Shown piece after piece: positions 19,720 through 34,700 of a DNA stretch of 64,000 nt. The stretch is from NCBI RefSeq assembly GCF_963966145.1, contig NC_091054.1, positions 18,228,001 through 18,292,000 of the forward strand. The letters are read 5' to 3'. Numbering within the stretch: position 1 is the stretch's first letter; every line of letters starts with the position of its first letter. Both the position numbers and the translations under genes were made by a program. The notes below the pieces were generated by a model. The model did no database searches and had not been told where the DNA came from. It saw only the letters and a program-made list of their open reading frames with translations. This DNA comes from Tenebrio molitor (lineage: Eukaryota; Arthropoda; Insecta; Coleoptera; Tenebrionidae).

Positions 19720-22449
19720 GCACTCGACCAATCGATTGTGTTTGCTTATACCGGAAGTCATCGTCACGGCTTATCGATCTTGAATAATGTTCCGGACAAT
19801 GACAAATCAAGGTCTGGCGCTATGAAATTTGCATCGACTTTCGTGTGCATGGAAATAGTTTTGTCGGGAGATTAAGAGCACGCGAACCGGAGCCAACAAA
19901 TCGGAGGTTGGTTACGTGTTGCCTATATACAGGGCCGCCAAATATTAACATTGCTCTCGGTTTATCTCGGGCTTGATCGCCACCAGTCGAACCCGGAGCA
20001 TTCTAAAAACATCCCATTTGAATGTTTCGTAACGGATAATACACGAGAACACCAGTGTTTGGCTGTGTGCTAATGCGGAAAACACTTGTTGAGTTGCGGA
20101 GGAGGCGCATTGCGGAGCGGCACCTGTTAAAATGGCAGCTCAACTCTGATAACATTTCATATCGATCTCAACTGTTTGTATTTTTTTTTTTTTGGAAATT
20201 TGTTTTTCTATTTTTTATCTTTGAACTCCCAAGTAAAGCGCGAAGGTGTAAACAATGTCAAATTTGCATTTGGATTTGCATTAAAATGAAACGCAGGTGT
20301 TGTGGTGATTGTCTAGAAGAAAAACGTAGAAGAATAAATCAATTAGTTCATAAATTATCATTATTTGTGTCTGTAAAAGGTGTGTTACAATATCTGAACC
20401 TGGATATAAAAAAGGACACAAATATTTTAAGGCAAAAAAGTGTTATTTGTGACACAATAAATCAGTAAGTGAGAAGTTGTACATTTTTTTTTAAATAATG
20501 AAAACAGGTTTAAAATGTATGTAGGAATATGAATTTAAAGAATTCACCCAAATCTACTAGAAAGCTTTTATAAGAAAAAAGCTTTCTAGTAGATCTGTGA
20601 AATGTAAAACTTTTAATAAAAAATATCTCGCCTGGACTATATCTCTCGTTGACTTAAGCTTTAATAGAATCACGTGATCACGCTAAAATTCCACAATTAA
20701 GCTTTTCCATCTCTTCCTCATATTTTCATAGGCCTCAGCTCAGTGGATCAACAAAGCTTTACTAAGCATTAATGGCATTAATATGTAGTTGAGTATTGAG
20801 AAGTTGTTTTTTTATGCGTCATTTTAAATTCCTACTGTTTTTGCAATGTTACACAAGTTTGTATTCTATAAAAATATAAAAGCAGCACAATTTCAAGTCC
20901 TATTAATTAGACGATAAATAAGTACATAACAATTTTCAACATAAATAACAAACAATCACTTCTATTTACTAGAATTTCGTATTAGATCTTAGAAGCAACA
21001 AATTTCACGGTAGATCATATGAGAAACATTGGTTTGTTGAATCAGCGAACAGCTATTTTGACAAATCCGCCATACTGTAATGAGGAGTAGAGTTGACCGA
21101 TTAACGGAAAGAAAATGATTGTAAAATCATTCGTTGAGTATCAAAATCGTTATCCCGAAATCTTTATTAATTATTACCGATGTTAGGCCACTGTCCACTG
21201 AAGTCTATTACTCAAACGAGGCGCAACAAGAGACGGAGCTTCTTCGGCAGCCAGTCACATTGGAGAGTGGTGTGCACGTGATCCTTATATTGCTTAAATG
21301 AATGGAGTATTATGTAGTGTTAGTTAAAAACCAATTCACGCAGTTCAGTTTAGACAGATAATGACTTACTTTACTGCAGGATGTGCCATAATACATGTTT
21401 TACCGCACGGCGTGCGATAAAAAACTAATATAAAAAAATGAAGGAAACTAAACAACCTAATTTTTATTTGATTTGTGATTCTTCGATGACGAGAACCGAT
21501 TGTCTGAAATGAGCTCTTCATTTCCTTTTCGCAAACTTTCCCCGAAACAAAAATCTAAATTTTATCGTTTGTGTAGTTTCCATAGCAATGATTTTGAAAA
21601 TAATCAGCGCCTACTTCTACTTTGACTTTAAATAGAATTTTTATTCAGATAAATGTGTGGATTTTAAAACAGTTTACAGCCTCGTGTAGGAACTTCACAG
21701 GCCTGAGATAATCATATCAATATCTCACTTGTTGCGTAAATAACTATTACATATTAAAATACAAGTGTGATATGAAGTATACTTATACTTATAGAGCTTA
21801 TACTTGTCATATAGTATCATAAAAAAATTAAAAAAAAAATATGTTGCTGAAAATGTTAAAAATTTGAAACACTCAAGTATTCCACTTAAAGTGACAGTTT
21901 CGTTTAATTAAAACGTCAAAAAACTGCACCTTTTCACAAAATCTTTACTACTTTACGTATTTATGATAATGTTGCTTTAATAATATCAAAAAAACTGTTG
22001 AATTTTAAAAATTTGTCTTGAATTAATTTTATGATTTTTTTTATTGATCTGGACATTAATTAATTTAACTTTATTAATATGACAAATCACGTACATATTT
22101 ATGTTAATAAGTTTAACACTATCCAGAATTACAACAAAATACAATTTTCAATCTTAATTTACAAATTTCTTTAGTCGAACAAAGCTAAGACTCGAGTTTA
22201 TTCGCCCAAGTGTGAATGCATTAGCATTCCCTGACGATTTATTCCGATTATTTTCTATTTTACTCGTGGGGCAAAAAATCGAGTGAACAAATGCATTGTT
22301 CACTCTTTTGCGTCTTTGCTGCTCACCAATAGTCAAGGTTACAGAGTTTAAGAAACTTGGAACGGTCGCAGCGGCTGATTAGGTGTCGCATTGTTGGTCC
22401 ACAGCCTTCACCGGCTACAGAAAGAGAAGGGACCGTCGACTTTCTTAAG
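19720..22449. other. Intergenic region between Hsp70 and polychaetoid
   Basis: Mostly AT-rich with no convincing gene. A 137-codon open frame at 20055-20468 has an F/K/R-rich composition and no recognisable domain, so I treat it as noncoding. A perfect hairpin lies at 20552-20594. The sequence around 21170-21260 and 22370-22450 has more balanced composition and may be regulatory. Confidence 0.5.
20552..20594. repeat. Perfect hairpin
   Basis: ATCTACTAGAAAGCTTTT and its exact complement AAAAGCTTTCTAGTAGAT are separated by 7 bases (ATAAGAA). No element is visible beyond the arms. Confidence 0.7.
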
Positions 22450-22483
22450 TCAGTTTAGTTGGTAGAGGCGTGCAGAAAAGACG
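22450..22483 (+). promoter_or_regulatory. pyd: Initiator and DPE core promoter of polychaetoid
   Basis: TCAGTT at 22450-22455 matches the arthropod initiator TCAKTY. With the A at 22452 as +1, bases +28 to +32 (22479-22483) read AGACG, an exact match to the downstream promoter element RGWYV. No TATA box lies 25-35 bases upstream. This predicts a 281-base 5' UTR before the ATG at 22733. Confidence 0.6.
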
Positions 22484-22732
22484 CTAACTGTGTTGCTCAC
22501 TTAACACAATTTTTTTTCCTGATAAATATGTGATAAAGTTTAGAAAGGGATCGTAACTGTACTTGTGCGTGCGAGCGTTTCACCCTTTCGCGGATCCGGA
22601 GACTGTAGCGACCACTTCTTGTCCAGCGACAACGTGTTGTGCGGTTTAAATGTCCATCATCAGTATCGGTGTTGTGCTGTCGGGTTGAATCGATGTGTTC
22701 CAGTGCGGTTGAATTTGTCAGACTCAACAATC

Positions 22733-25700
22733 ATGGATAACATTGCGAACAACAACTTGGTCTCCAATTTACCTGAGGTGAGTCAAAAAACTTGATCTCG
22801 GGATGGTGTTCACGCTTTCGGGCCAGGTGTTTTAAGGTTTTTTCGATCTTGTTGCTTCGTGATTGTTTTTTAAGCAGGCATGGCCAGCTTATTTATAGGT
22901 TTTTGCCAAATGTTGGCGTCCTGTCGTACAATATGATCCGAACATTTTGCCACATTGATAAGTTGAAAGAAAAATTGCATTCTTTGAATGTACGAGTATG
23001 TATAAAGATAAAACACCTTCCCACGGTTGTATTGTAATTGAAACATGATACACCACCATTGTTTGTATTTTTGTTTATCTTGAGTTTTTGCAATCAGGTT
23101 CTGATTTCATAAAACGCTTCAAAAAAATCCAGAAAGCTTTAATTTGACTGCACGAAGATTATAGATCGATCGATTTTAATCACAATTGATTCTTCCACTT
23201 AAAATTGCCATTTTTCAAAACCTGGTTTTGAACATTTTCATTCCCAAGATTTTTTTCCTAAACCGAGATAAAAAAATGTTTCGCATTTTTGTGGAAGTTG
23301 ATTTCTGTAATAAAAATTCGAAGGGTTTTAATTATCAATAAATATTGCCATAAAACAGTGAAGACAGTTAAATTATTTTCTCTTGGCTGAGTGATGTAGC
23401 CATACTGTGTGTTCTTGTCACAAATAGTTGACTTAAGAAGTATTTATGATTTAATAAGAAATGCAATAAAAAAGTTGTCTGCCAGCTGTCGTCTGTCTCA
23501 TCTTAAAAAGAGAAAAAGAATTGATGCTTTATGGTCGTCATTTTTTAATTATGCGGTTTGCGGTTTTTCAAAATAAAATTGCTGCGCAATTCTTTCTTTT
23601 TTAACTGCATTAATGTTGACTTTTTTCAATGATTGATTTATTCTTGAAATGATTTTTTGTATCAACTTCGACAACACACACAGAAAATGTGTATATTTTC
23701 AATCTAAAAAAAATACTTTCAGTTGCTCTTCAGTACTAACAGATTTTTTCATATTTTGTCACTTTACTAAACTGGCAAAGATACAGATTTTGGTAAAAAT
23801 GTAAAATGCATTCACGTTGTTTTGGCATAATGGGAGGCCCTGGAAATTTTGCATTTAACTTGGTAGTAAAGCTCTCTGTTGAATTAGGTTTTTCTAAGTT
23901 TGAGGTTATAAATAGCGTCAATGTCTAATGCATTGCTGTCAGTTTTACTACTCTGCAATAGAATACTAGGACATCGCGGAAAATTCAGCAACATGTTATG
24001 TTTATTTTGATAGGTCCGCATGTCAGGCACTTAGTGACGAAAATCAAACAGTGCGTCCAACGGTAAAAAAAATAAATCATAACCTCCCATTATGTCAAAA
24101 CAACGTGAACGGTATGTATCGTATTTTTCTAGTGAGCACATCTTTACTGTACTATTGCGAGCAAAAATAGTGGGACATCAAATTTCTGTCAGTTTTGAAA
24201 AATTCGATGTAGTTCAAGCTTTATTGTCATTTTTTTGACACTATTCCAGCTGACAGTTTAAAAATTTATTTTATACTCGTATTGTCCTTTTCCAATTGCC
24301 CTCTTCTTTTGATAAAGGTAGATTTTGATTGGAACTTTGCATTCAATAAATATTCCCTACGTGCTTACTTACAATCATTCCCTACAACCTACAATACTTA
24401 ATGACAACGTCAATCAATTCAAAGTAGGGTTAGAATCAGATAAGGGTTATTTCACATTAAAAGTCAAGAGTTCAAGACAATGACGTTGATGTCCCACTTT
24501 TTTTTGCCCGCAATAGCACCTACTATGTAAAAAAATAAGTTACCGTGTATAAACAAATTTAAAACAATGAACGGATGAAATAATTCAAAACGTTATGGTA
24601 TTTTAAAATCTTTTCATTTTTCAGCTGTGACAAATTGGTCTTTCTTTTGGCACCCGTGAATCATTCTAAGAAGGTTTCAGATGTCTTTATTGCTTGTGCC
24701 TGACTTCACACAAAAGCAACAATCATGAAAAAATAAATGATGACACTACCTCAGAAGTGAAATCACTGAGAGGAACAGTTCAAAAAAATTTTTTTTATAC
24801 ATATTTAGATGTTTCGTAAAGTCCTACTCGTATATGTTAAGCAATTTTTATTTTGTTTTAATCGTGAGTTAGCACTTTATTTTCTAATTGTAGGTTAGAA
24901 ACCTATTATGTAATAAAAATATTTAAAAACGGTTCTTAATTTTTCCTGAAATAAAATTTTCAGCCGAGTTTCAGAGTACCAGGAATCACGGAAAATGTGT
25001 AGAAAAATCGTGGTTTATTTTTAAAAGTTGGCAATAATAAAATCAAAATTTTTATCTGTTAATTTGTCTGTTAAATGCTGAAGTTTGGCCAATATTTTAT
25101 TTTAAAATTTCATAAAATTTATAACTAAGTTATTTTTGAATGAAATATTTTTTTCTGAAAACACTACTTTGTAGGTTTCCATATCTCCGAAAAAAATTTT
25201 AATTGGATACCTTGTTTTCCAGTTAGATATAATAAACGTTTTATGTACATATTACCTTGCAGGATAGAATAGAAAATATGCTTTTAAAATGCGTTTTCTC
25301 TTAGACTTTTTTTAAGTGGATTACGGTTAAAAATGATTTACTGTTGCGCCGTGGAAAAAATAGCACATCGTTAGCAAAGATTTATTTTATTTTTGTCAAA
25401 TAAGTGTAGGTTCGTAATAATACTGGAATTGCTGAAAACAATGAAATACACGTGTAATTTAAACCTGCTTGTTAGGGATTTTTTTGTTGACACTAATTTG
25501 TCTTTAGTTCCTAAATTAGTTCAAAATTGTGACATTAATCTGCACACGATTGCAGAGTTCAGTAACAAATGAAAATTAAACTTTTATGTTTTTCACTGTT
25601 ACAAATAATAATTAATTATTAAAATTGTCTTATTCTAGTCTAGCCATCGTGAATTTTTTGAAAATGTTTACATAACATTTAGATTTGTTTTCGACTAATT

Positions 25701-28700
25701 ATTATTAAGCTGGGGCCTACTAACAAATCTATAAATCAGGCTAAATTGGAGTATTTCGCGGCGTACTTTAAATACTCTTATCTCTCTATAACAAATGTAA
25801 TACGGCCGTCCCTGGTTTATTTTTAAGAAATTTTGTTCTGTAAAAAAAGGTCGTATACAATTTTGCTCTATGTACGTTTTAAAACTAACAATTTTTATAC
25901 GAGTATATTTTTTTAACATTTCCTAAGTAGATATTTCCTCCGGTGCAAATGTATCATACGTTTTAATAAATCGATTTATACTATAGTCGTGTTTTTATAA
26001 TTTTTTGTTCGACACTGTCGGAATTTGAGAATTTTCTTCTGTGTGAACGAATTTTGATAAATTTGACAACTTGTCAAAACGAAACATCCAGCTAATTTTA
26101 AAGATTTTAAGCGATTTAGAGCCTTTAAGGGGCTCGTCGACCAAAAAAACGTTGTATTCAACTCGTTCTTGTGTAAATTGGCCTTTTTTTAGGCACTCGT
26201 GGGCCTTTAAAACGCCCGTTTTAAACTGGCCCACTCATGCCAAAAAAAGGCCAATTTACACACGAAGTCGTTAAATAAACTATTATTTTTAAACAAGTTG
26301 TTAGTTATTACATGGGTGCCATCGTAAACTGGACTAAAATTTAAAGTTCATGAATCTTTCAATTGAATTGTGTACGTGTTTTAAAAATCAAGTGCGAAAT
26401 ATTCGACTATTATTAGTACTATTAGACAAAGATGAATAGAAGAGTGGTAGACCATGAAGAAACAATATTAATTGGAAATGAATGGCAAAATTGCTGTGGA
26501 GAAATGTTGTCAGCAACGTTTTGTCATTCTACTGAACTGTGAAAATATTTCTAATGTAAAAGTGACAATAATTGCTTAAGTTTATAAATATTACAGTGGT
26601 TTCACATTAGAAAATTCTTCTGTTGGGAAATCGATTTTTTTACAAAATCGGTTGAATAATTTATTTTGCACAAAGATAATTAGGCCTAAAAGAAGTGAAA
26701 TTGTAAAATCAAATAAATTATGACTGTTATCTGTAAATCTGTATCTTCATGAAGTTTGACAAATTGATATTTCTCCTGGTACCTGCACACTCTTCCAAGA
26801 AGGATTTACACTTGTACCTTTATTGCTTCTACCTGGTTTTTCACACTTACATTACCACTGTGATTGGTTAAATTTTGAGAATATAGCCTAAGGGAGTCCG
26901 TTTCGGCTCAGGGACGCGAGGGTCGCGGGTTCGATTCCGACCCAGGGCGAAATTAAAAAATGAAAAAAAAAAGGCTATATTCTGTCTGGTGATTCGGAAG
27001 TCACGTTAAGCCATTGGTCCCGGTCTATTGAGTTGGTCATCATGCCCCTCATAGATTTGTAAACCAGTCCTAGACTGTGTAACAAATTTTTATTCTTCAA
27101 CAACATTGCATTACCAAAAACCATCAACAATCATTCAATCACAATAAATAAATTCACTCCATTTTTCAGGAGAATTTTTGTTTGATTACATTTAGTTTTT
27201 TGTTCCTAAAACATATCTTATTGTTATGAATTAACTTGTAGCTGAGACTGTTTAATGTCAAACGTTAATGTGTATTACTCCAGCTCCAACACATGTAATT
27301 ATTCTAGGACCACACATACAATTTTTTTTATCGCACATGTCATACCATACTAACGGAAAATAAAATTAAACTACACTAATAGTAGTGCCATAAAAGATAA
27401 CAATAAATCTATTTCGGAAGTTTGTTTTTTCTAGAACGTAAATCTACAGGCGCACTGGGATGTTAATATGGGGGCAAAAAATTAAAAACATATCCATTTC
27501 CATTTAAGTGCAGTCTGTGAGATTTAGATGTTTAAATCAACAGAAGTGGAAAGAGAAATGTCAAAACAAACACCGTGTAATTACATATGTATATGTAGTG
27601 CTTTTGATTATTTAATTTTATTGTGTTTAACATGTGTGTTAAGATTGTTGAAAAAAATTAAACGGTAGCAATTATATGCTTACAAGACTAAATTAAGCTC
27701 TTCTGCTCTCTTTGTCATTAAAGCATTAAATCGTGGGTGTTGACACCGAGTTCCGTATTTTTTTGACGTAAACAGATGCCCCAAAAATTTGTATCAAAAC
27801 AAGCTTCTAGCCCAAAATCCCATGTCTATACCTACATATGTATTTTCTTCTGAAGGTTTGTTTTGCAATTCAAGATAATTTTAGTGCCGTTTAGTTGATT
27901 CGTGCTTCTTTCATCTATGGGAAAAGAAATCTTCTTCGATAATTTTAGTGCCGTTTAGTTGATTCGTGCTTCTTTCATCTATGGGAAAAGAAATCTTCTT
28001 CTGCATCTCCTACCAAGACATTTACTGGAAGTTTTTAATGCCTGACGACCATAATTATGTATTTCTGTTTTTTAAAATCTTCCTCATTTATAAGATTGAA
28101 AGTAAAACAGCAGCAAGAAGATCAGCAGAGTATGATTTTCGCCCAATGGCAATAGGTACTAAAGTTTAGCCGGCCTGAGATATGTCATTTGGTGGGGGAA
28201 ATCTGCGCGGACAAATCACTTAAATTACTCAAAAAACAGCTAAATGGAAACTTTTACTCGTTCACCGGTCACTGAAAAAATCAGCTGATTTTTAATCTGT
28301 TGAAACCCCTATTTTATGAAAGATGGACTCGTCCGACTGTTTTCCGTCTTCGCGCACTCCCACCAAATGACATATCTCAGGCCGGCTTAACTCTACGTCA
28401 TTCATTTTTCCATAATTTAATCTCAATTGTGGCATACAATACGAATCATTTATTCTTCCATTCCCGCCGATTTTTTTTACCGTTGTTAGTTCATGGATTT
28501 TTCATTCTCGCTGCTGTGTAGAAAGTCTTCTCGTTGCTGCTGTTAAAATACATTTTGTCAACAAATCTTTGCATTGTAGATAATTTTTTTACTTTTTTTC
28601 CGACGCTGTATTTTAGATTGACATTGTGTAACACCGTTAACAACATTTTTTGGTTCTTTTAGTAGTTTTATTCTCTGTGGGTAGAAGATTTCCAAAGTTT

Positions 28701-31700
28701 CAAGATTTCTTAATGTTCAGTAAATGTCACTTTCCTGGTTAATCAATTCATCAGTCCCTTCTTTAATACACGCCCAATAATAATTTGAATTCACTTTATG
28801 AAATTCCTTTTTTCCATAAAAAGTTTGTTGTGGGGGGGTACAAACTATCATCTACAGATTGAATTTTTTTGCTGAATTGCAATGTTTGTGCTGCAGAGAA
28901 TTAGTCAATGAATGGTAGGGAATAAATCTTCATTATTTCATTACAGCATGGATTGTATTATGCAATGGGTGAAAATCAAATGCAATTAAGTAGTGTTCCG
29001 CAAGGGTCTGTGCGCGGTCCTCTCTTTAGAATAATAATTCTCAACTAGAGGACTAGAGCCCTCGTACATTAGCTCCAAATCAGTTTTTTAATTGCATTCT
29101 TTCCTTTCCAGCCAAAGACCAAATGATCAGGAACAAACCAAATAAATTGATAATAAAAGACATTCTACCGTGATATAGTATAGAACAAAATATGTCTTCT
29201 AAGTAATATTTTCCAAAGAGTCGTGTTCCTACTGATTTATGCAGAAATCCAAGAATAGTATTTAATGAATAATTCGTTGATAATAGATTCGTTCACGTGT
29301 TGATAAGATTCAAGAGTCTTAAATCCCCCCTCGATTGTTTCTATTCCTGGTTCGAAAAACTCGAACTATTACTTTTGACAAAACAACCTATTTGACTACT
29401 ACATCCTAATCAACGTGTAAACTAGTCGAAGCGCACTCGCTAACACCACGTCCAGACAAACAGGTGACGCCTTCTTCAAGGTTGATAACGAGAAGAAAGC
29501 TATTTATTCGAATGTTTATTTTATTCAGCTCGTTTAAATTACTTTCACTAAATGGCGTACGACTGTCGGGCGGAAAAAATCTTGGCCTATCCTCCGACAA
29601 ATCCGTTGCGCGTCGACCCTCCAGGAATTCGGTCCCAAACCCGAAGGGTACATTCCTCCCTCGACCTTGAAGGTTATCCACCTGCTCGTCTACAAGAATG
29701 CCGCTCAGATTAGGCCTCCGCAATCCCTAGCAAAGTGACGACAATAAATTCAGGCTCACGCAGGTGTCGTTTACAGCCGTGATAACGAGCCCGAACCGTG
29801 GCGAATCCGAGAGCTTTCAAGAAGAAGAAGAAGAAGTGGGTTATGTCGTCCGGTATGGAAGATTTTTTCGTGGCGCGGCCACGTTCACTTCGGATTTTGT
29901 CCGAGTGAATTTCTCTGGTTGGGTGTGTCTAATGTGGATTATGCGGCTGCAGTTGCGAGGAATGCGCCAGCGGAGATGTGCCCCGACGAAAATTATTGCG
30001 TCTGTGTGAAACTGGTGCAGGCCATTTTAGTATGATCGTCGGAAAAGTTGAATTGTGGATAACCTTGAATGTGGTTTGTTGTTGATAATTGTCACTCCAT
30101 TTGTGCGAGGTTATGCAGATTGGGTAGTCACGAATTGATTGGATAATGATCCACTCGGGATTGCGGTGGAAATTGGAAAATCAGAAAATCGGGGTTAGCG
30201 GGTTTCAGTGCTGAAGATGGACTGAATGCAGAATTTTTGGGTCAGTTTTGATAGTTGTGATACGATTGATACGAGGCGGTCGAAGTGTGCCACGGTTGAT
30301 AATTGTTCAAATTGGATGATAATTGGAGAGAGGAAAAGTGAGAAAAAAAAAGTTAAACAAAACTGTAGTTTTTTTTAAATGACAATTTTGAAGTGTTTGA
30401 ATAGAAAAAAATATGTAATTCAGTTTTCAAATTTCCGTGGAAATGTTTTAGTGTTTTGGGTGTGAAAATTGAAGTGTTGTTGCCTTTGAATAACTGGCAA
30501 AAATTGATGATAATACTCGTAATTGGACAGAGGAAGAATTTGAAATTAAAAAAAGGAAACGTAAAACAAAACTATAATTTTTTGGACATGACAATTTTGA
30601 AAAACGTTTGGATAAATCGCAAAACTCACTTAAAAACAAATATGTGAAACGCGAGGGAGAATTTCGATAGAAAGTTTTTTCTATTTTGAATGTCAAAATT
30701 AAAGTGTTGCATTTGCATAACTTTCAAGACTAGATGATAAATGGACAGAGCAAGAATGAGAAATAAATAGAAAAAAGAAATAAAAATATGTAAAACAAAA
30801 CTAGTTTTTTTGACATGACAATTTTGAAAATTGTTCGAATAAATCGCAAAACAATAGAAAGAAAATACATATGTAGTAAACGCCAGAATTAGAAATAAAA
30901 TGAAAAATAAAACAAACAATAAAATAAAATTTCAAATTTCGATGTACCTAGGTATGTAAATATTTTGGTGTTTTGGATGTGAAAATTGAAGTGTTACCAT
31001 TTGACCAATTGTCAAAAAAGGATGATAATTGGACATAGGAAGAATGAGAAATAAAAATAACAAACGAACAAATATAAAACAAAACTGTAGTTTTTTTGAC
31101 ATAACTCTTAAAAGCGTTCGAAGAAATCGCAAAATTCGTTCGAAACAAAATATGTAAAACGTAAGAATTAAAAATGAAAAATAAAACAAACAATAGTTAT
31201 TTTTGTATTATGTGCGCAAAATCAAATCAAAATCAAACATTTCAAAAATGAAATGCAAAAATAAATAAAATCATATTTTCAAACATTGATGGACTGAATT
31301 TGTTTTTTTATCGTTTCTCTGCATTTTTAGGCTGATTGTCAATTGAGCGATAATAATGGTAGTAATTCATTATACAGGGTGATTCTGAAATAAGTTTGGA
31401 AAAAAACCGGTAATTAGTGATGATGAGAAGAAGTCATAAACAAAAAAAAATTCTTATAAAAGTTTTTTCGTTTTCGAGATACAAATGATTGAAAATTTGG
31501 TCAGAATTGCTAGTACGCTGCTGAGTTACAGCTGATTACCTGATTATCTTGGTAGTTTACCAACAATAATAATCAAAGGTAAAATGTGCCCGTCAGTCAC
31601 AAACGTAACATTACTCCTCTCGATCATTTCCATAGAAACATTTACAAAGCAGTGTGCTTGCACCTACAACTTTATTGTGGAGTTGATGTAACAATGGTTG

Positions 31701-34700
31701 CTAATGAAGTGAACAAATTCGGACAAATTTTCCCTATTCATAGGCATTGAAAATACAAGGATATAGGGTAGTTTCCATCCTTTTGATTTCACCTCCAAAA
31801 GTCATTTACCCAGAATTAATTTGTGTCAATGGTACTCCACATTTTTTTCCAAACTTATTTCAGAATCACCCTGTATATAAGAAAAAACAATAAGGAGTAA
31901 AATATTACAAGACTCAATAATATTTAGAGGTACAGATGAAAAAATGTTCTTCCAGATGAAATAATGTATTGTTTGATAGTTATACCTATAACACATATAC
32001 CAATTCACAATTTCTAAAATGGTATATCTAAGTTTTCATTATCGTTGTGTCCTGTACACAAATGGATAGTTGACGTCCATCTGCATACAATAGTGCATTT
32101 GACCTAGGGTCGACACCAACACCGCTAGTTAAAATACGAAATAAAAGTGGACCAATAGCTCAACCTTGTGGTACCCCGGACGTTCTAAAATACAATTAGG
32201 TATCTACAACACTGGAGGATTTAACGCACCAGGAACATCTTCAGCACAAGTGGACAATCTATTTTTAAATGGTTATTGAATGAAGTGGATGAATGAAATC
32301 TGATTGTCGTAAACCTTTCAGGAAGTGTCGTACTCCAAATTAATTTAAAAATAAGACGAGGTGACATGTGGTCTCACGAGTCACACGTGCGTAACAATAA
32401 ATCTGGAAATAACCACCGAATAGAAGAAACTAAAAGTGTTTTCTTGGGTCACTGTTTAATTGCAGGCGAAGTGCCCAACAAGTTGATCAGTCCAGATTAA
32501 TTTACAGATGACGATGTGTGATGTCATAATGTTAAATAGTCTTGAGGTGAAGGTTTTTTTGAGACGGTGGTGACGATATAAACAACACAAAATATGACAT
32601 AAAACAGGCTTCAGATCTTCAGGATGTTGCATAGTCCCCTCTTGATGCTTCTTCAACAAGTTGGAACCTGTCAAATGTTAGTGGGCACCTAAAATACTTC
32701 GACTCCGGTACTAAATTCTAATACAAAAGATAAGATGTTCGAGTATTTAATTAACTTATCTGACATTATGACATTTATTGGCTTTTTATTATTCTTATTA
32801 TTATGTTAGATTTATTGTTGATTTCATTTTTTTCTTCATTCCGACATTCCGTTAGAATACAAACAATTGTCTGTTGGGTCACTGTTGGTTGTGTGCAAGT
32901 CACATTTTCCCGGATGTAACCGTGGCAAAGTGTAAGAAGTGTCCATTAAAGTTGCATAATAATTAATTAGGTTTTCGCTTCAGTGTTCAAAATGTCGGCT
33001 AAAGTCGCTTTTTGTTAGAACTTTCATGAAATAGTTTTCAGTTGAGTCACAAATGTATGAGGAATCGTGTTAAAGACTTGAATTATAACTAAGAGACACA
33101 TTTCATGATGAAATCTCCACGTACATCGCCTTTTCTGTTTCGTTTCAATTTTTTTTTACTACACTTGAAGATACATATGTATTCACCGCATAAAGTTTAA
33201 ATCATTTTTAATTACAGTTCCAATCTATTTTGTTCGTTTTATGCTGTTTCATTTGTAGCACCAAATTCCACGAAGTGAGATCATACAGTGCAGGTTTCTT
33301 CTTATTTAATTAAATTTTATGAGTCGTGAAAATATGTATTGCAATGAATGTTATTTTATTATTTATATTGACTGGGAGAAACTTTTTGACATGTAGCGAA
33401 TTTTCATTTCTTCTAATTTCTGCAAAATGCTAGTTATATTTGGAAGAATTGTGACTCTTAAAATCAAAAACCAAAATCATAACAGCTTAGTAATAATAAT
33501 CATGACAATAAATACATTAAAACCCTCTTAATTTTACTAAATTATAAATACATTTTGCCTCAACAGTTTCATATCCAATCAGATGTCAGTGGTTACTACT
33601 GCAACTTTGTAACAAAGGAAATTTAAACGTACAGGGTGTTTTTATTTTTCATTTTTTCATTTCCGACGAAAACAAAAGAAAAGAAAGTATAATTAAATGT
33701 AGATATTTATTATGTAAGTTTAGGATTACCTTTCAGTTTTTTTTTAATTCTTTCATTGTTATACTGACCTCAATAAGTCAGATTAACAATAATTAAATTA
33801 TGGCATTTGTGAATTGAATGTTTCGACCTTAACTAATTAAAAATGCAGATTGTGCATTTTCTGCCAGAACTTTCTCATTTGTTCATTTGTGATTTTGGAC
33901 GTCCAACTGTTCCTTATTGTTAGATTACCGTACAATTTTTTTTTTAATTACCTTTTTTATGTACCGGGTGAGTCAAGTTTTACCGCCCACACGATTAACC
34001 CTCTTAAGAAATTAGTAAAAATTACGAAACTTTAGGGTTACGTTCTCTTGATATAAGATAAGGCTTCAAATGTGTAATCAATTTTCAGAGCCATAAAATT
34101 TAAAAATCGATTTTGAGAAAAAAAATTTTTTCGTACACGCTCTTAATTCACAATTAATTCAAAGAACACATTTATGAAATTCGCATCAAAATAAAATTAT
34201 TAGTTGTTGAATTATTCCAATTTTAACATTAATAGCGAAAAATGACCAAGATTTGTCATAAATAAATACCTCATTGTTGGTAAACAGGCAATAGACATCT
34301 GTTGAGAAGTTTTCTAGTAATTCTTTAGTCCCTAAAGGGTACAATAAAGAACCCACGTCAACATCTTTGATGGAGGTGACCGCCCAGTTTAATAATAAAT
34401 CATACCTAACTTTTTTCACTTTAATATCAAATTTCATTTATTTCAAAAACCAGTAATGTTTTCATGATTTCAATGATATGAAATTTTTCCTAAATGTTTG
34501 AAAGGACTGAGTAAAAATGTTTGTAAATTAATGTAGCGGTTATTGAATTAAAACGAAATATGTATTTACCTGTTTCATTAAAAAATTTGAAATTTTTACA
34601 AACTGTTCTACACCGATACACAATCATTCTTGAATTTTTTGAGAATTTTAAATTGATTATAAGTGGGTGTTTTCGCTCGGGCGGTAAAACTTGATTCACT

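Noticed and set aside
20055..20468. 137-codon open frame between Hsp70 and polychaetoid
   Set aside because: F/K/R-rich and low complexity, no domain, no promoter or splice support.
26886..26960. Possible tRNA gene from the GGTTCGATTCC box
   Set aside because: D arm and acceptor stem do not pair and SINE sequence follows, so it was annotated as a SINE.
27160..27990. Search for CRISPR-like arrays among repeated blocks
   Set aside because: Repeats are tandem duplications without unique spacers, in a eukaryotic intron.
29406..30009. Open frames in a GC-richer intronic patch (for example GRGRNVPFGFGTEFLEGRR)
   Set aside because: No recognisable family or splice signals; may be old element sequence or an enhancer, but I could not support a gene.
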